Origin: Aureococcus anophagefferens
Lineage: Eukaryota > Sar > Pelagophyceae > Pelagomonadales > Pelagomonadaceae
Assembly (NCBI RefSeq): GCF_000186865.1
Contig: NW_008705564.1
Span: 1,442,142 to 1,454,967, forward strand
Length of the DNA: 12,826 nt
Direction: 5' to 3'
Shown here piece by piece: positions 1 to 9,600 of the stretch (position 1 is its first letter; the number at the start of each line of letters is the position of its first letter). The notes below the pieces were generated by a model, which saw only the letters and a program-made list of their open reading frames with translations, was not told where the DNA came from and searched no databases. Both the position numbers and the translations under genes were made by a program.

Positions 1-50
1 GGCCTCTTGGATGAGCATTTTCGCTCGGTAGTGGAGAGGGCGTCTGCCAG

Positions 51-3000
51 ACCGTCGTTGCCGCCGCCACGGCCGCGAGCGGCGACGTCGCGCTCACGTC
101 GACGATGATCGACGCCGTCGGCTCCGTCGTGAGCGGCCTCGACGTGGACGCGTCGCTCGTCGAGCAGACTTCGTCGGCGCTCCTGTCCGTCGCGGCGAAC
201 GGCTCTGGCCTCGCCGTGTCTGCGGCGGCGTCGGCGCTAGATTCGGCGCTGGGGCTCTCGTCGTCATCGACGGGGATCGGCATCACGGCCATCGCGGCCG
301 CCGAGCTTGGCAACACGCTCTCGAGTCTCCTCGGCAGCACGCTTTTTGTCGCGGAAGACGAAAACAGTACGAATGCGACGAGTGCGGGCGCCTCGCTCGG
401 CGCGGCAGTAGACGGGATTCTCTCGGCCCAGCTCTACGGCGCCGTCGCCGGCGAATACGCTCAATCGATCGCGTCGGCGAACTTGCGCAGCTCGGCCCAG
501 CGGCTCAGTCCGAACGCAACATCTCCGGGGGAGACGCGGTCCCTTGTACTCGACAATTCCGCGTCGGCCGTGGAGCTCCCGGCGAGCCTCGCCGGCGACG
601 GCAGCTACGACGCGTCCCTCGCCGAGTACACGTCGGACCCGTACGCGGGCGAGAATCGCGGCCCCGCGGTCACATCGAGCGTCACTCGCTTCGGCCTGTC
701 CACGTCATCTTCGGACGAGGCTTCAAGCCGGCGTCGAGCACGTCGCCGCGCCCTCGCGGCCGCCAACGCCACCGTCGGCGCGGGCGGTCCGTCGGCGATC
801 GTCGCGCTCGTCATCGCTGGAGGCATCGCCGGCCGCCCGAAGCCGCCCGGCGCCAACCTGACCTGCGCGTGCGGCTTCACGGGGAACGTCAGTTTCACGT
901 GCCCCGACAACACGACGATAGATCACGCGTGCGACGGGCTGCCGGGCGTCGAGGCGGTCACGTGCCCGGCCACGGAGGACGCGTGCGCTTCGTGGAACTC
1001 GAGCTCCCAAGCGTGGCTCGCGCAGTGCGAGACCGTGCAAGGCGCGGGGGGCACGACGACGTGCGAATGCGGCGTCGACACGGCCGGCGACGCTCCGCCC
1101 CTCGATTACTCGACGAAGGAGGAGAAGACGGACGCGGGGAGCGTCTACTTCAAGAACCTGACGGAACCGCCGGATCTCAGCCGCGCGGTCGTCATGATCT
1201 ACGCGCTGCTCGCGCTGTTGTTAGCCTGCGTCGCCGCGCACGCGTACGGTCTGCGATTGGACGCGCGCGACGCCGCGGCCGCGCGCGCGGCGTCGGCGGT
1301 CGCCGCGGCGTCGGACGCCGAGGACGACCCCTACGAGGGCCACGACGACCACGACGTGCTGACGGCCGGCTGGAAGCGCAACTTCCTCACGGGGATGGAC
1401 CTCGGGCACCCGTTCTACGGGTGGTACACGCTCTACTCGGCGTCCGTCCCGCGGCCGTTCCGCGCGTGGTGTTGCGGCTTCGAGATCCTCGTGTTCATGT
1501 ACGCGCTCGCGTTCGAGACGAACCTGCTGTTCCCGGACGTCGAGGAGGAGTGCGCGGCGAGGCTCACCCGGGAGACGTGCGCGTCGCTCAAGACCGCGCT
1601 GCGCGGAAAGTTCCGCGGCACGCACGTCGAGTCAGCGCCGCTCTGCCAGTGGATGCCGTGTGCGGAGGCTTGCGTCATGGAGGAGCCGGGCGAAGACGAG
1701 ATGAGCCCCATGTCCGCCGCGCGGCGTCCCGAGCGCGGCCCCGCGCGCCGCGACGACGGCCGCGCGCGCAGGTACTACCTCATACTCGCCGGCATGTTCT
1801 TGGCTCTGCTGCGCGCGCGCCGCGTCGCGATCGCGCGGAGCGAAGCGCGCGTCCGATGATGCCTCCTCCCCCCGCAGGCCCGTCTGCAAGATATTCGCGT
1901 ACCTCGCGGAGACCTACCTCGTCGCGCCCGTGCCCCTGGCGCTGCGGTGGAGGCGGGGGTCGGCGTCGCCGGCGGGGCCGCCGGCGGCCGCGCGCGTGGC
2001 GTCGAGCCCCGAGGAGGAGCCGCGGATCCCGACTCTGACGATCGACTGGGACGAGGCGGGCGCGCTGAAGGTCGACTGGGACGAGACGGGCGCGCCCGAG
2101 GCCTCGCCGGAGACGTTCTTGGACGCGAGCTCTCTGCCAGGGTCCGGAGGCGAGGCGAGGGCCCGCGTCGACGCGCTCTTGACCGCGGACGCCCTGCAGG
2201 GCGTGCCGCTCGACGCGGGAGAGAGCCCGGCGCTGAACTCGGAAGGAGGGGCGGCGGGCGCGGACGGGATGCCGCCGAGTCGCCTCGGCGATGGGATGGC
2301 GTGCGGCGGGTTCGATTCGGTTCGATGCGACGCGGCGGCGTGCGTCGGGCCCGGGGATGCGGGCGCCACGTCGTGCCTAAGCTCCACGCTGGACGACGCG
2401 TTCGCCGTGCCATCGAGGACCGCGGCGTGCCTCTTCGGCCTGGACCGGCTCGAGGACGAGGCCCCGCGCGTGAAGGTCCCCGCGGCGCGGCCCGCGGTGG
2501 CCGAGGAGGCCGCGCCCGTCGACGACGGCGACCTCGTCGTGCCCGAGATGGGGGAGTGGGTCGAGTCCCTCGTCGGCGACCTCGACGCCTGTCTCGCGCG
2601 CGAAGACGCTGAGCCGCTTGCCTCGGGGCCCGGGCGAGGCGCGACGGCGTCGCCGCGTTTGTCGCTCGCGTCGCTCGCGTCGCGCGGCATCTCGAGGGCG
2701 TCCTTCGCCGCGCGGCGGGCCACGAGCCGCCGCACGCTCTGCAGCGACAGCTCCAAGACGACGGTGCGCGACTGCGCGGAGATGCTCGCGCCCACGCTCG
2801 CGCGCGCGGTCGTCGCGCGGAGCCGCGAGCTGCGGCGCGCGGCGGCCGCGGCGACGCGGAAGGAGACCGCGCGGCTCCTCCGCGAGCTCGACGCCCACCT
2901 CCTCGAGGCCTGGGGCTTTCACGAAACGCGCCAGATCTTCGTCGCCAACGTCGAGGGGGTCGTCGTGAAGCGGCTCGGCCGCGCGGCGCGCTGGCACGCG

Positions 3001-4632
3001 GAGCTCGAGGCGCTGGACGACGCGAGCGCCAAGGAGCGCGCGGCCGTCGCCTACCTCCGGGCGGAGATGCTCTCGAAGAAGGAGCGGACGGTCATGACGA
3101 CGATCGCGGAGCGGCTCCAGGGCGAGCTCGAGGCGCCCGAGGAGCCGCCGGGGGCCGCGCCGTACGTCGCCGCGTGGGCCGGCGTGCTCTGCGTCGTCCT
3201 CTACTGCTTCTACTACCTCCTCACGACGGGATCCCAATTCGGGCGGAAGAAGACGCGGCTCTGGCTCGAGGCCGTGACGTTTTCCCTCGTGCTCTACTTC
3301 GTCTTCATCAAGCCCATCGTCGTCCTCCTCATCAGCGTCATCATGCCCAGCTTCGTGGCCTCGTCCGTCGACAAGACCAGGAGCCCCCTCGACCACCCGC
3401 GCTACCCCTTCGAGACGCCGCTCCCCGAGAGCTCCGTCTTCTACCTGCTCCGCTGGCACCCCGAGCTCAACGGCACGCGCCTCGCGGACCACGTCGCGGC
3501 CGAGGCGAGCGGCGCGCCGCGGAGCGCGCGCGACGGGCTCACGGACGCGCGCGTCGCCGAGATCCACGGCGCGGCGATCCCCCGGACCAGCGCCGCGGCC
3601 GTCGTCGTCGCCCTCCTCGCGCTTCTCTTCGGGCTCCACGAGGACATCCAGGACACGATCATCGAGGAGGTCTTCACGTTCCTGCCGCTCGCCTCGGGGT
3701 TCGTCGCGGAGCGCACGCCCGGGCTCGAATCCGCCGGGGAGGACGTCGGCGCAGCCTTTGGTATGGTCGTCGTCGGCGCGCTCGTATACGTCGCCTGGAA
3801 GGCGTACCACGCGTGCGGGAAGGCGACGACGCGCGCCGCGGCGGCGCTCCCGCGTCGAAAGAGCGACGCGAGCGGGCCCGCCTTCCGATGGCCCGAGGAC
3901 AAGGCACCCCCGCCGGACGTCGCCGGCGAGGACGAGAAGTCGCCGGAGGACGCCGTCGCCCTCGTCCTCTTCGACGGCGGCGGCGACGGCGACCGCGTCG
4001 AGGCCGCGCGCCCGGACGACGACGAAGCGGCGGCGGAGCGACCGGACGACGCGGCCTCCGACGGGGAGTTCCTCGACGACGAAGAGATCTTCCTCGATGC
4101 CGACGTCCAGCGGGCGGACGAGGCCGGCGCCGCGGACGCCGAGGAGCGCGGGGCCGAGGCGGCGGCGCGGGACGACCACGAGGCGGGGGACGCCGAGGAG
4201 CGCGGGGCCGACGCCGCGGCGCGGTCCGACGAGGCCGGCGCCGCGGACGCCGAGGAGCGCGGGGCCGACGCCGCGGCGCGGTCCGACGAAGAGGCCCCCC
4301 GCGCGCGCGGCCGAAGCGCGACCCGGGGCGAGGGCCGGAGCCGGAGCCGGAGCCGGTCGAAGAGCCGGAGCAGGAGCCGGAGGCCCGGCCACGGCGCCAT
4401 GCACCGCGCCCCGTACGTCGTCAAGGCCAAGGGCGCCGTCGTACGCGACGGCGTCGCGCTCGACAGCGACAAGGTCACGAGGCTCGCCGCCGGCACGGAG
4501 GTCGTCGTGACCTACGCCAAGCAGCTCCCCGACAAGAAGACGAGGTACCTCATCGTCAAGCCCGTCGTCGGCTGGGTGTCGCGCGGGGCGGTGGCCGAGG
4601 CGCGACCGGCGCGAGACGACGACGACCGCTGA
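51..4632 (+). CDS. Polycystin-1-like multi-pass membrane protein with GPS-like motif and C-terminal SH3-like domain (5' partial)
   Basis: Inferred join is 51..1711, 1772..1810, 1878..4632. The frame is open from nt 15 after a stop at 12-14, so the coding exon probably starts at an acceptor (AG at 49-50 or 29-30) and ATG 105 may be internal. Counting residues from ATG 105 (1466 aa), residues 1-360 are a Ser/Ala/Thr-rich ectodomain with many N-glycosylation sequons. It ends in a GPS-like motif: C294, W297, W304, C308, C320, C322. Predicted membrane segments lie near 361-383, 457-479, 536-560, 978-1001, 1011-1042, 1120-1140 and 1174-1195. Segment 5, with its WLE...KPI pattern, and the loop before segment 2 resemble the polycystin-1 family. 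An acidic linker fills 565-760. The tail carries acidic repeats (1296-1352), an RS-rich stretch and an SH3-like domain (1394-1455) ending in a GWVSRG motif. No PLAT domain or PKD2-type channel core is evident. A sensory or adhesion receptor role is inference. The GPS lacks the usual His-Leu-Thr/Ser cleavage site. Confidence 0.72.
1712..1771 (+). other. Intron, 60 nt, GT-AG, in frame
   Basis: The intron starts GTCCGCCGCG and ends CGCGCGCAG. It is a multiple of three with no stop, so an ORF finder reads through it as an Arg/Pro/Ala-rich insert. Removing it joins the acidic loop directly to a hydrophobic segment beginning Met-Tyr-Tyr-Leu-Ile, which is what this membrane family shows before its third transmembrane helix. 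Inferred from composition and protein fit only. One longer intron, 1712-1877, would also keep the frame but would delete most of that helix. Confidence 0.55.
1811..1877 (+). other. Intron, 67 nt, probable GC-AG
   Basis: The frame must change here: the upstream ORF stops at 1857-1859 and the downstream ORF is in another frame. The acceptor is clear, a pyrimidine tract followed by CCCCGCAG ending at 1877. The acceptor phase needs two bases of a codon from the upstream exon. The donor that best preserves the third membrane helix is GC at 1811-1812. It gives ...Phe-Leu-Ala-Leu-Leu then Pro-Val-Cys-Lys-Ile-Phe. GT at 1796, 1772 or 1712 also fits the phase but loses part or all of the helix. Use of a GC donor agrees with the independent GC-AG introner intron at 10623-10822. 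Confidence 0.5.
4117..4284 (+). repeat. Three tandem acidic repeats, 54/57/57 bp
   Basis: Three in-frame units start at 4117, 4171 and 4228. Each encodes about 18-19 residues built on the core Ala-Glu-Glu-Arg-Gly-Ala-(Glu/Asp)-Ala-Ala-Ala-Arg. Units 2 and 3 are nearly identical in DNA outside a short gap in unit 2, which suggests recent expansion. The units form an acidic cytoplasmic linker before the RS-rich segment. Confidence 0.85.
4333..4380 (+). repeat. GGAGCC hexanucleotide repeat encoding Arg-Ser dipeptides
   Basis: A run of GGAGCC-like hexamers, read in frame as alternating Arg and Ser with one Lys, lies between the acidic repeats and the SH3-like domain of the membrane protein. The seamless switch from acidic to basic low complexity and the simple DNA suggest growth by replication slippage. 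Whether it is phosphorylated like true RS domains cannot be told. Confidence 0.7.
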
Positions 4633-4807
4633 TCGCGGCCATGTGTATCGTAAGTGTATGTGTCCTACGACGTGGCTGCGACGGCGCCTCTGGGGCGACG
4701 GCCGGGGAAAGATTGTTGCGTGTTCAAGCTGCCTTCAAGCTTCTTTCAAGCTTCTTCAACTGCCGGTGGAGCGGGAACCGGCACCGCGCCGGTCCGTGTT
4801 GGTTGGC
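4633..4807 (+). promoter_or_regulatory. Intergenic gap with four TTCAAGC-type repeats upstream of the DysF-TRAF gene
   Basis: This 175-bp gap holds the 3' end of the membrane-protein gene and the presumed promoter and 5' UTR of the next gene. TTCAAGCT occurs at 4723, 4734 and 4745, with a degenerate TTCAAC at 4755, so the spacing is 10-11 bp, about one helical turn. The block is unusually pyrimidine- and AT-rich for this window. A regulatory role is inferred from position and periodicity only. No TATA box or polyadenylation signal was recognised. Confidence 0.35.
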
Positions 4808-6502
4808 ATGAGCATCGGTGCACATAACCCGTTCGAGGACACTCTGGAGGGTGAGCCGCCTGCCGAGGAAGCGGTGGAGCCAGCAGCGTCAGCAGAACTG
4901 CCCGCAGCGGCACCTGCCGCGCCGGCGCAGCCAGCGCCGCCGCCGTCGCCCGCGGAGCCGGCACCGCCAGCGCCGCCGCCGACGGCGCCAGCGCCGCCGC
5001 CGCCCGCGGAGCCGGCACCGCCAGCGCCGCCGCCGACGGCGCAAACGCCGCCACTGCCCGCGAAGCCGGCGGCGCCGGCGCAGCCAGCGCCGCCAGCGCC
5101 GGCGACGGACCCGGACGCGCCCGCGCGGACCGTCGTGCTCTTCGAGAACGAGCGATTCAACGCGCTGACGCGGCGGTGGTCGTCCGCGAGCCTTTTGCCG
5201 ACGGACCGCCGCGCGTTTTCGACGGCGACGGGCGCCAAGTCCTGGCGCGACCGGGCCGAGGCCGGGGCCTGGCTCCTCGGCCGCGACTGGGCCTGGACGG
5301 GCGACTGGGCTCCGGGCGGCTGGGAGCACGCGCGCGACTTCTCCCGCGCCGCCTTCGACGACGCGCGGGCCGCTGCGGCGACGTTCGACTTCGTGCGGCG
5401 GCGGCGCCTCGAGCGGCCCGCGGCCTACGCCAACGACGTGTCCGCCCACGCGTGCGTCAACGTCGACGTCGAGGCGGCGGCGCGCGTGCGCGCGCGGCTC
5501 GGCGACGCGGTCGCGCGCGCGTGCATCGTCGCGGGCGGCGACGACGCCGACGCCGACGTCGCGGGCCGGCGCTGCCGCGGCTTCGCCGAGGAGCTGCGCG
5601 ACGCGCTGCTGTCGCCGAAGGCGGGCCGCGCGTTCGGCGCGCGCGGCGCCGCGCTCGTCGCGGACGTCGACGCCTTCCTGGAGGCGGCGCGGCGGAAGCG
5701 GTCGGGCCTCGGCGCGATCTTCGCCCGGGCGCCCGACGCGTCGCCGGCGGCGGTGCAGGCCCGCGTCTCCGCGCTCCAGACGTCGGGCGCGCTCCCCGCG
5801 GAGCTTACGGCGCTCGCGCGCGCGTGCGTGCGCGCCTACGACGTCGACGGCGCGGGCGCCTGCGACGGGAGCCACGCGCCGCGCGCCTGCCCTTTCGCGG
5901 CGGCGCGGTGCGCCAACGACGGCTGCGCGGCGATCTGCAGCCGCCGCGCGCTCCCGGCGCACGACGCGGCCTGCGACTTCAAGCGCGAGCGTTGCGCCTG
6001 CGGCGTCATGGTCCAGCGCTTCCGCCGCGACGACCACCTCGCCAGGGACTGCGCGAAGCGCCTCGTCGACTGCCCCTTCGGGTGCGCGCACCGGCTCCCC
6101 TTCGAGGACCTCGGCGCGCACCTCGACGAAGCCGCGCCGGCGCACGCGCTCCTCCTCCTGAAGCAGCTGGACGCGTCGAAGCGCCGCGAGGCCGCGACGC
6201 TCGCGCGCCTCGACGAGATGGGGACGGCGCTCGCCGAGGAGCGCGCCGCGCGCGCAAGGACGGACGCGGCGCTCGCGGGCCTGACGGCGTCGCTCGAGGC
6301 GACGCGGCGGCTGCTGCGGAACACGACGGCCCAGGCGACGGAGGACCTCAGGAGCGAGACGAAGAAGACCGCCGCCGCGGCCGCGGCCGCGCAGCGGTCC
6401 GCGGACGACGCGCGGCAGAAGATCGCCGCGCTCTCCGGGGACGTCGCGCGCCTCGACGCCGCCGTCCAGCGGGGGGGCAGACCTGTCGCCGGGCGGCGAT
6501 AA
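4808..6502 (+). CDS. DysF domain - TRAF-type zinc finger - coiled-coil protein
   Basis: A single-exon reading frame of 564 codons. ATG 4808 is the first ATG whose product has a sensible N-terminus; only a GTG-initiated extension reaches further left. Residues 7-9 are Asn-Pro-Phe, the EH-domain-binding motif found near the ends of endocytic proteins. Residues ~40-105 are Pro/Ala-rich, with a repeat of about 54 bp. Residues ~109-206 look like a dysferlin/peroxin DysF module: the N half has Glu-Asn-Glu-Arg-Phe-Asn and Leu-Pro-Thr-Asp-Arg, the C half has Gly-Trp-Glu-His-Ala followed by an Arg cluster. Residues ~352-440 carry Cys/His pairs in the TRAF/Siah-like zinc-finger pattern (CPF...C...GC...H...C, twice). 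Residues ~447-556 are a predicted coiled coil. No membrane span or RING finger is visible. Known DysF proteins act at membranes (peroxisome, plasma-membrane repair), so a trafficking adaptor is a reasonable inference. The stop lies in the first copy of a duplicated segment. Confidence 0.75.
   Translation: MSIGAHNPFEDTLEGEPPAEEAVEPAASAELPAAAPAAPAQPAPPPSPAEPAPPAPPPTAPAPPPPAEPAPPAPPPTAQTPPLPAKPAAPAQPAPPAPATDPDAPARTVVLFENERFNALTRRWSSASLLPTDRRAFSTATGAKSWRDRAEAGAWLLGRDWAWTGDWAPGGWEHARDFSRAAFDDARAAAATFDFVRRRRLERPAAYANDVSAHACVNVDVEAAARVRARLGDAVARACIVAGGDDADADVAGRRCRGFAEELRDALLSPKAGRAFGARGAALVADVDAFLEAARRKRSGLGAIFARAPDASPAAVQARVSALQTSGALPAELTALARACVRAYDVDGAGACDGSHAPRACPFAAARCANDGCAAICSRRALPAHDAACDFKRERCACGVMVQRFRRDDHLARDCAKRLVDCPFGCAHRLPFEDLGAHLDEAAPAHALLLLKQLDASKRREAATLARLDEMGTALAEERAARARTDAALAGLTASLEATRRLLRNTTAQATEDLRSETKKTAAAAAAAQRSADDARQKIAALSGDVARLDAAVQRGGRPVAGRR
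4933..5045 (+). repeat. Tandem ~54-bp repeat, Pro/Ala/Glu-rich linker
   Basis: Two nearly identical units, with CCCGCGGAGCCGGCACCGCC starting at 4949 and again at 5003, encode an 18-residue Pro-Ala-Glu-Pro-Ala-Pro-Pro-Ala-type unit in the linker before the DysF domain. It is a flexible low-complexity spacer. Confidence 0.8.
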
Positions 6503-6633
6503 CCGAATTTTACCCGGCGGCGTCCGGCGGCGTCCAGCGATAAACAAATTGTGCCCGTCGCGCGCCTCGACGCCGCGAGCGGGGGGGGGCAGGCGATAAC
6601 CGAATTTTACCCGTCGGCGTCCGGCGGCGTCCA
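6443..6633. repeat. Tandem duplication covering both convergent gene ends
   Basis: A segment beginning GTCGCGCGCCTCGACGCCGC, followed by a G-run, CGATAACCGAATTTTACCCG and TCCGGCGGCGTCCA, occurs at 6443-6536 and again at 6557-6633, with a 17-nt length difference. The second copy's ends belong to the minus-strand WW gene (its stop is 6607-6609). The first copy carries the stop of the plus-strand DysF-TRAF gene (6500-6502). A degenerate third GCGATAA unit starts near 6537. The gap between the two stops consists almost wholly of duplicated 3'-end sequence. Confidence 0.8.
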
Positions 6634-9600
6634 TGACGTCTCGCCCGTGTCCGCGTTGAAGTAGTAGGCGTTGCCGTCGTCGTCGTGCGCGAGCTCCCAG
6701 CCCGGGGGCAGCGGCGGGTCGCCGCGGCTGCCGCGGCCGCCGCGGCTCGGGCGCCGCGAGCCCGGGGCCTCGGCGACGGCGCGCGCGGCGTCGCCGCCGG
6801 CGCCGCCGGGCGCGGGCGCGGGCGCGGGCGCGGCGCCCGGCGCGTCCGCGTCGCCGGCGGCGGCGTCCGCGGGCGCCTCGTCGGGGCCGGCGTCGACGGC
6901 GCGGCTCGCCTCCTCGGCCTTGCGCGCCTTCTCCTCCTCGACGCGCTTCTTCTCCTCGGCCGCGGCCTCCTCCTTGACCCGCTTCTTCTCGGCCTTGCGC
7001 GCGGCCTTGCGCTCCGCGCGGCGCTTCTCCTTCTTCTCGGGCTCCTCGTCGGAGTCGCCGTCGCTCGACTCGTCGTCGCTCGAGCTCGACTCCTTCTCCT
7101 CCTCGCGGATCCAGTGCATGCGGCCCGCGCGCATGGCCGCGACCTCGACGAGCCGCGCCTGGTCGCCCCACTGGTCCTTCGTGAGCACGACGTCGTCGGC
7201 GAGCGCGCTCGCCGCCGTCGCCGCCGTCGACGCGGACTGGGCGCTCGCGTCGTCCGCGGGCTTCGTCGGCGGCGGCGGGAAGGCCGCGGAGGCGCGCGCG
7301 TCCGCGGGGCGGCTCGGCAGGTCCTCGCCCGTGAGGTTCGCGTAGTGGGCCCGGCCGTGGACCGCGCGGTACTTGGCCGGGTTCGCCCGCTGGTCGCGCA
7401 TCATGGCCAGGAACCGCCGCCAGAAGTCCGCGTACGCGCTCAGCCGCTCCGGCGCGGCGACGGACGCGGACCGCGACCGGCGCTTCTCCGGCGCCGCGGG
7501 CGCCGCGTCCGCGCGGCCGCGCTTCGGCGACTTCGCCTCGGCGCGGACGCGCCGCGTCTCGAAGGCCGCGGCGTCGCGCTTGTCCGCGTCGCGGTCTAAG
7601 ACGGTCCGCACGTCGACGGGGGGCCTCGGCGGCGGCGGCGCGACGAAGAGCTTGCCGGGCAGCACCTGCGACATGAGGAGCGTCTTCGCGACGGGCGTGA
7701 GCGCGGCCGACGGCGCGAGCCGCTCCTGCTCGAAGGCGAGCACGGCGTCGCCCTCGAGCCACTTGGACGCGACGGCGAGCGAGTCGCGGACGCCCTCGCA
7801 GTACGCGCGGACGCGCGCGCCGTCGTCGTAGTCCTGCGCGGCCTCGTCGGCGGACCGCGGCGGCCGGAAGACGTGGATGGGCGGCAGGGGCGGCAGGTCC
7901 AGCCGGTCGCCCTCCGCCGGTGCCCTCTTCGCCTCCGGCGGCGCGCCGGCGGCGTCCGCCTTCTTCGCCGCGACGGTCCCGACCTCCTCGACGGGCGGCA
8001 CGTACACAAAGGACTTGTCCTCGCGCGCGCGCGCGTCCACGGACCGGTGCCGCCGCGACGCGAGGCGCACGTACTGGGCTTGGCGCATGACGCGCGCGCG
8101 CGCGTAGAGGCGCTCCGGCGCCGCGAGCGACGCGCGGCGCAGCAGGTGCGTCGCGGCCTCGGGGTCGACGTCGCGGAGCGCGCGGTGCCGCGCCTGGAGC
8201 ACGAGCAGGCACACGTCGACGTCGGGCACGAGGCCGAGCTCCGTGCGGTGGTCGCCGCCGGCGGGGAGGCCCCACTTGTCCGCGTATAACGCGAGCCGCG
8301 CGGCGTCGAGCCTCTCGGACCGCCGGTGGCGCCGGTGCCACTGGCGGAGCGCGCGCGTGGACCGGAGCCGCACGTCGCAGGACGCCATGTTCGGGTCCGG
8401 CGCGCCGGACATGGCGCCGATCTGGCGCAGCGCCGCCGTCTGGCCCTCGAGGGCCTGGAGCGCGACCTGGAGCTTGAGGTAGCGCCGCGCGGCGAACGAC
8501 TCCGCGTCCGCCGCGGCCATCCGCGGCGCCTCGAGGGCCTCGGACTTGCGCCGCGCGTAGGCGCGCGCGTTGCCCCAGACGGCGCCGGCGAGGCCCGGCC
8601 CCGCCCACGTCTCCGCGGCCGCGAAGCGCCGGCAGAACGCGAGCGCGGCCTCGAGCGCGGCGACCTGGGCGGGAAACGGGTGATGCGACGTCGCTTCGAC
8701 GTGAGCGTGCCGCGCGCGCGCGTTCCAAAGAACCCATCCACGCTTCGAGAGCGCTCCGAGAGATGATCGCTCGTCCAAAGGTCAGCCGAAACGAGTGAAA
8801 ACCGGCCGAGAGAGGAGCCTTTGAAGTTGGGCGCGTCGCGCGCGTTTCCCGCCCCGGCGGCGACGCGCTGCCGCGCGACGACGAAGCGCGCGAAGCGGTG
8901 GAGCGCGCCCGCGGCGCCGGGCACGCGGGGGTCCTCGAGGAACTCGGAGAGGCAGGGCATGCGGCAGCAGTCGTCGCGGAAGCCGCACTCGCAGAGCGTC
9001 TGGTACGCGCCGGAGCACGGCGCGTCCGAGTCGAGCGGCCCCCGCGCGGGCATGGCGATGGCGACGGCCTCGTCGACGGGCACGACGTCGTGGCCGCCGT
9101 GGCAGAAGCGCGCGCACCAGGTGCACACACTCAGCACGTCGCAGGTGCGGCAGTAGAGCGGCGCCGCGGCGGCCGCGGCGGCTCTGGGCGACCCGAACGC
9201 GGGGAACCGCGGCGACCGCGGCGCGGACCGCACGCAGCCGTAGCCGTATGTCGCGACCGTCGCCGCCCGGCGCCGCGCCGGGCCCACGTGGGCGTTGGGC
9301 GCGCCCACGGGCCGCCGCTCGACCGCGCGCGCGCCGACCGCGCGGTGCCGGAGCGCGACGCCGAGCGTGTGCTGGTCGCCGCCCGCGACCTTGACGAACT
9401 GGTGGGGCGAGTCGACCTTCTTCGGCGCCACCCTTAGCCGCGCGTCGCCGTGGCCGAGCTCGCCCTGCCAGCCCTTGCCCCAGGCGTACAAATCGCCGTG
9501 GACCGTGAGCGCGAGGCTGTGCGCCTTGCCGCACGCGATCTGCGCGACGACCTCGAACTTGGGCATCTTGACCTTGCGGGGCACGGGCGAGTCCACGACG

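Noticed and set aside
2308..2326. GGTTCGATTCGG, resembling a tRNA T-arm
   Set aside because: No acceptor stem, D-arm or anticodon arm could be placed around it, and it lies inside the acidic loop of the membrane-protein ORF.
2377..4404. A 675-codon minus-strand ORF inside the membrane-protein gene
   Set aside because: It is a shadow of the plus-strand frame, which has clear membrane segments and an SH3-like domain; the antisense product has none.
6607..8778. A minus-strand start at 8778 inside introner copy 1, making the WW region a separate gene
   Set aside because: The first 38 codons would be introner sequence, and the equivalent introner in intron 1 gives a nearly identical N-terminus. 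That similarity reflects the repeat, not a shared protein domain.
4889..9130. A 1413-codon minus-strand ORF running across the DysF-TRAF gene and most of the WW-gene exon
   Set aside because: Its translation is Arg/Ala/Pro low complexity with no domains. It is the antisense of 4808-6502 and an alternative frame of the RCC1-UBR-WW gene. Long spurious ORFs are expected at this GC content.
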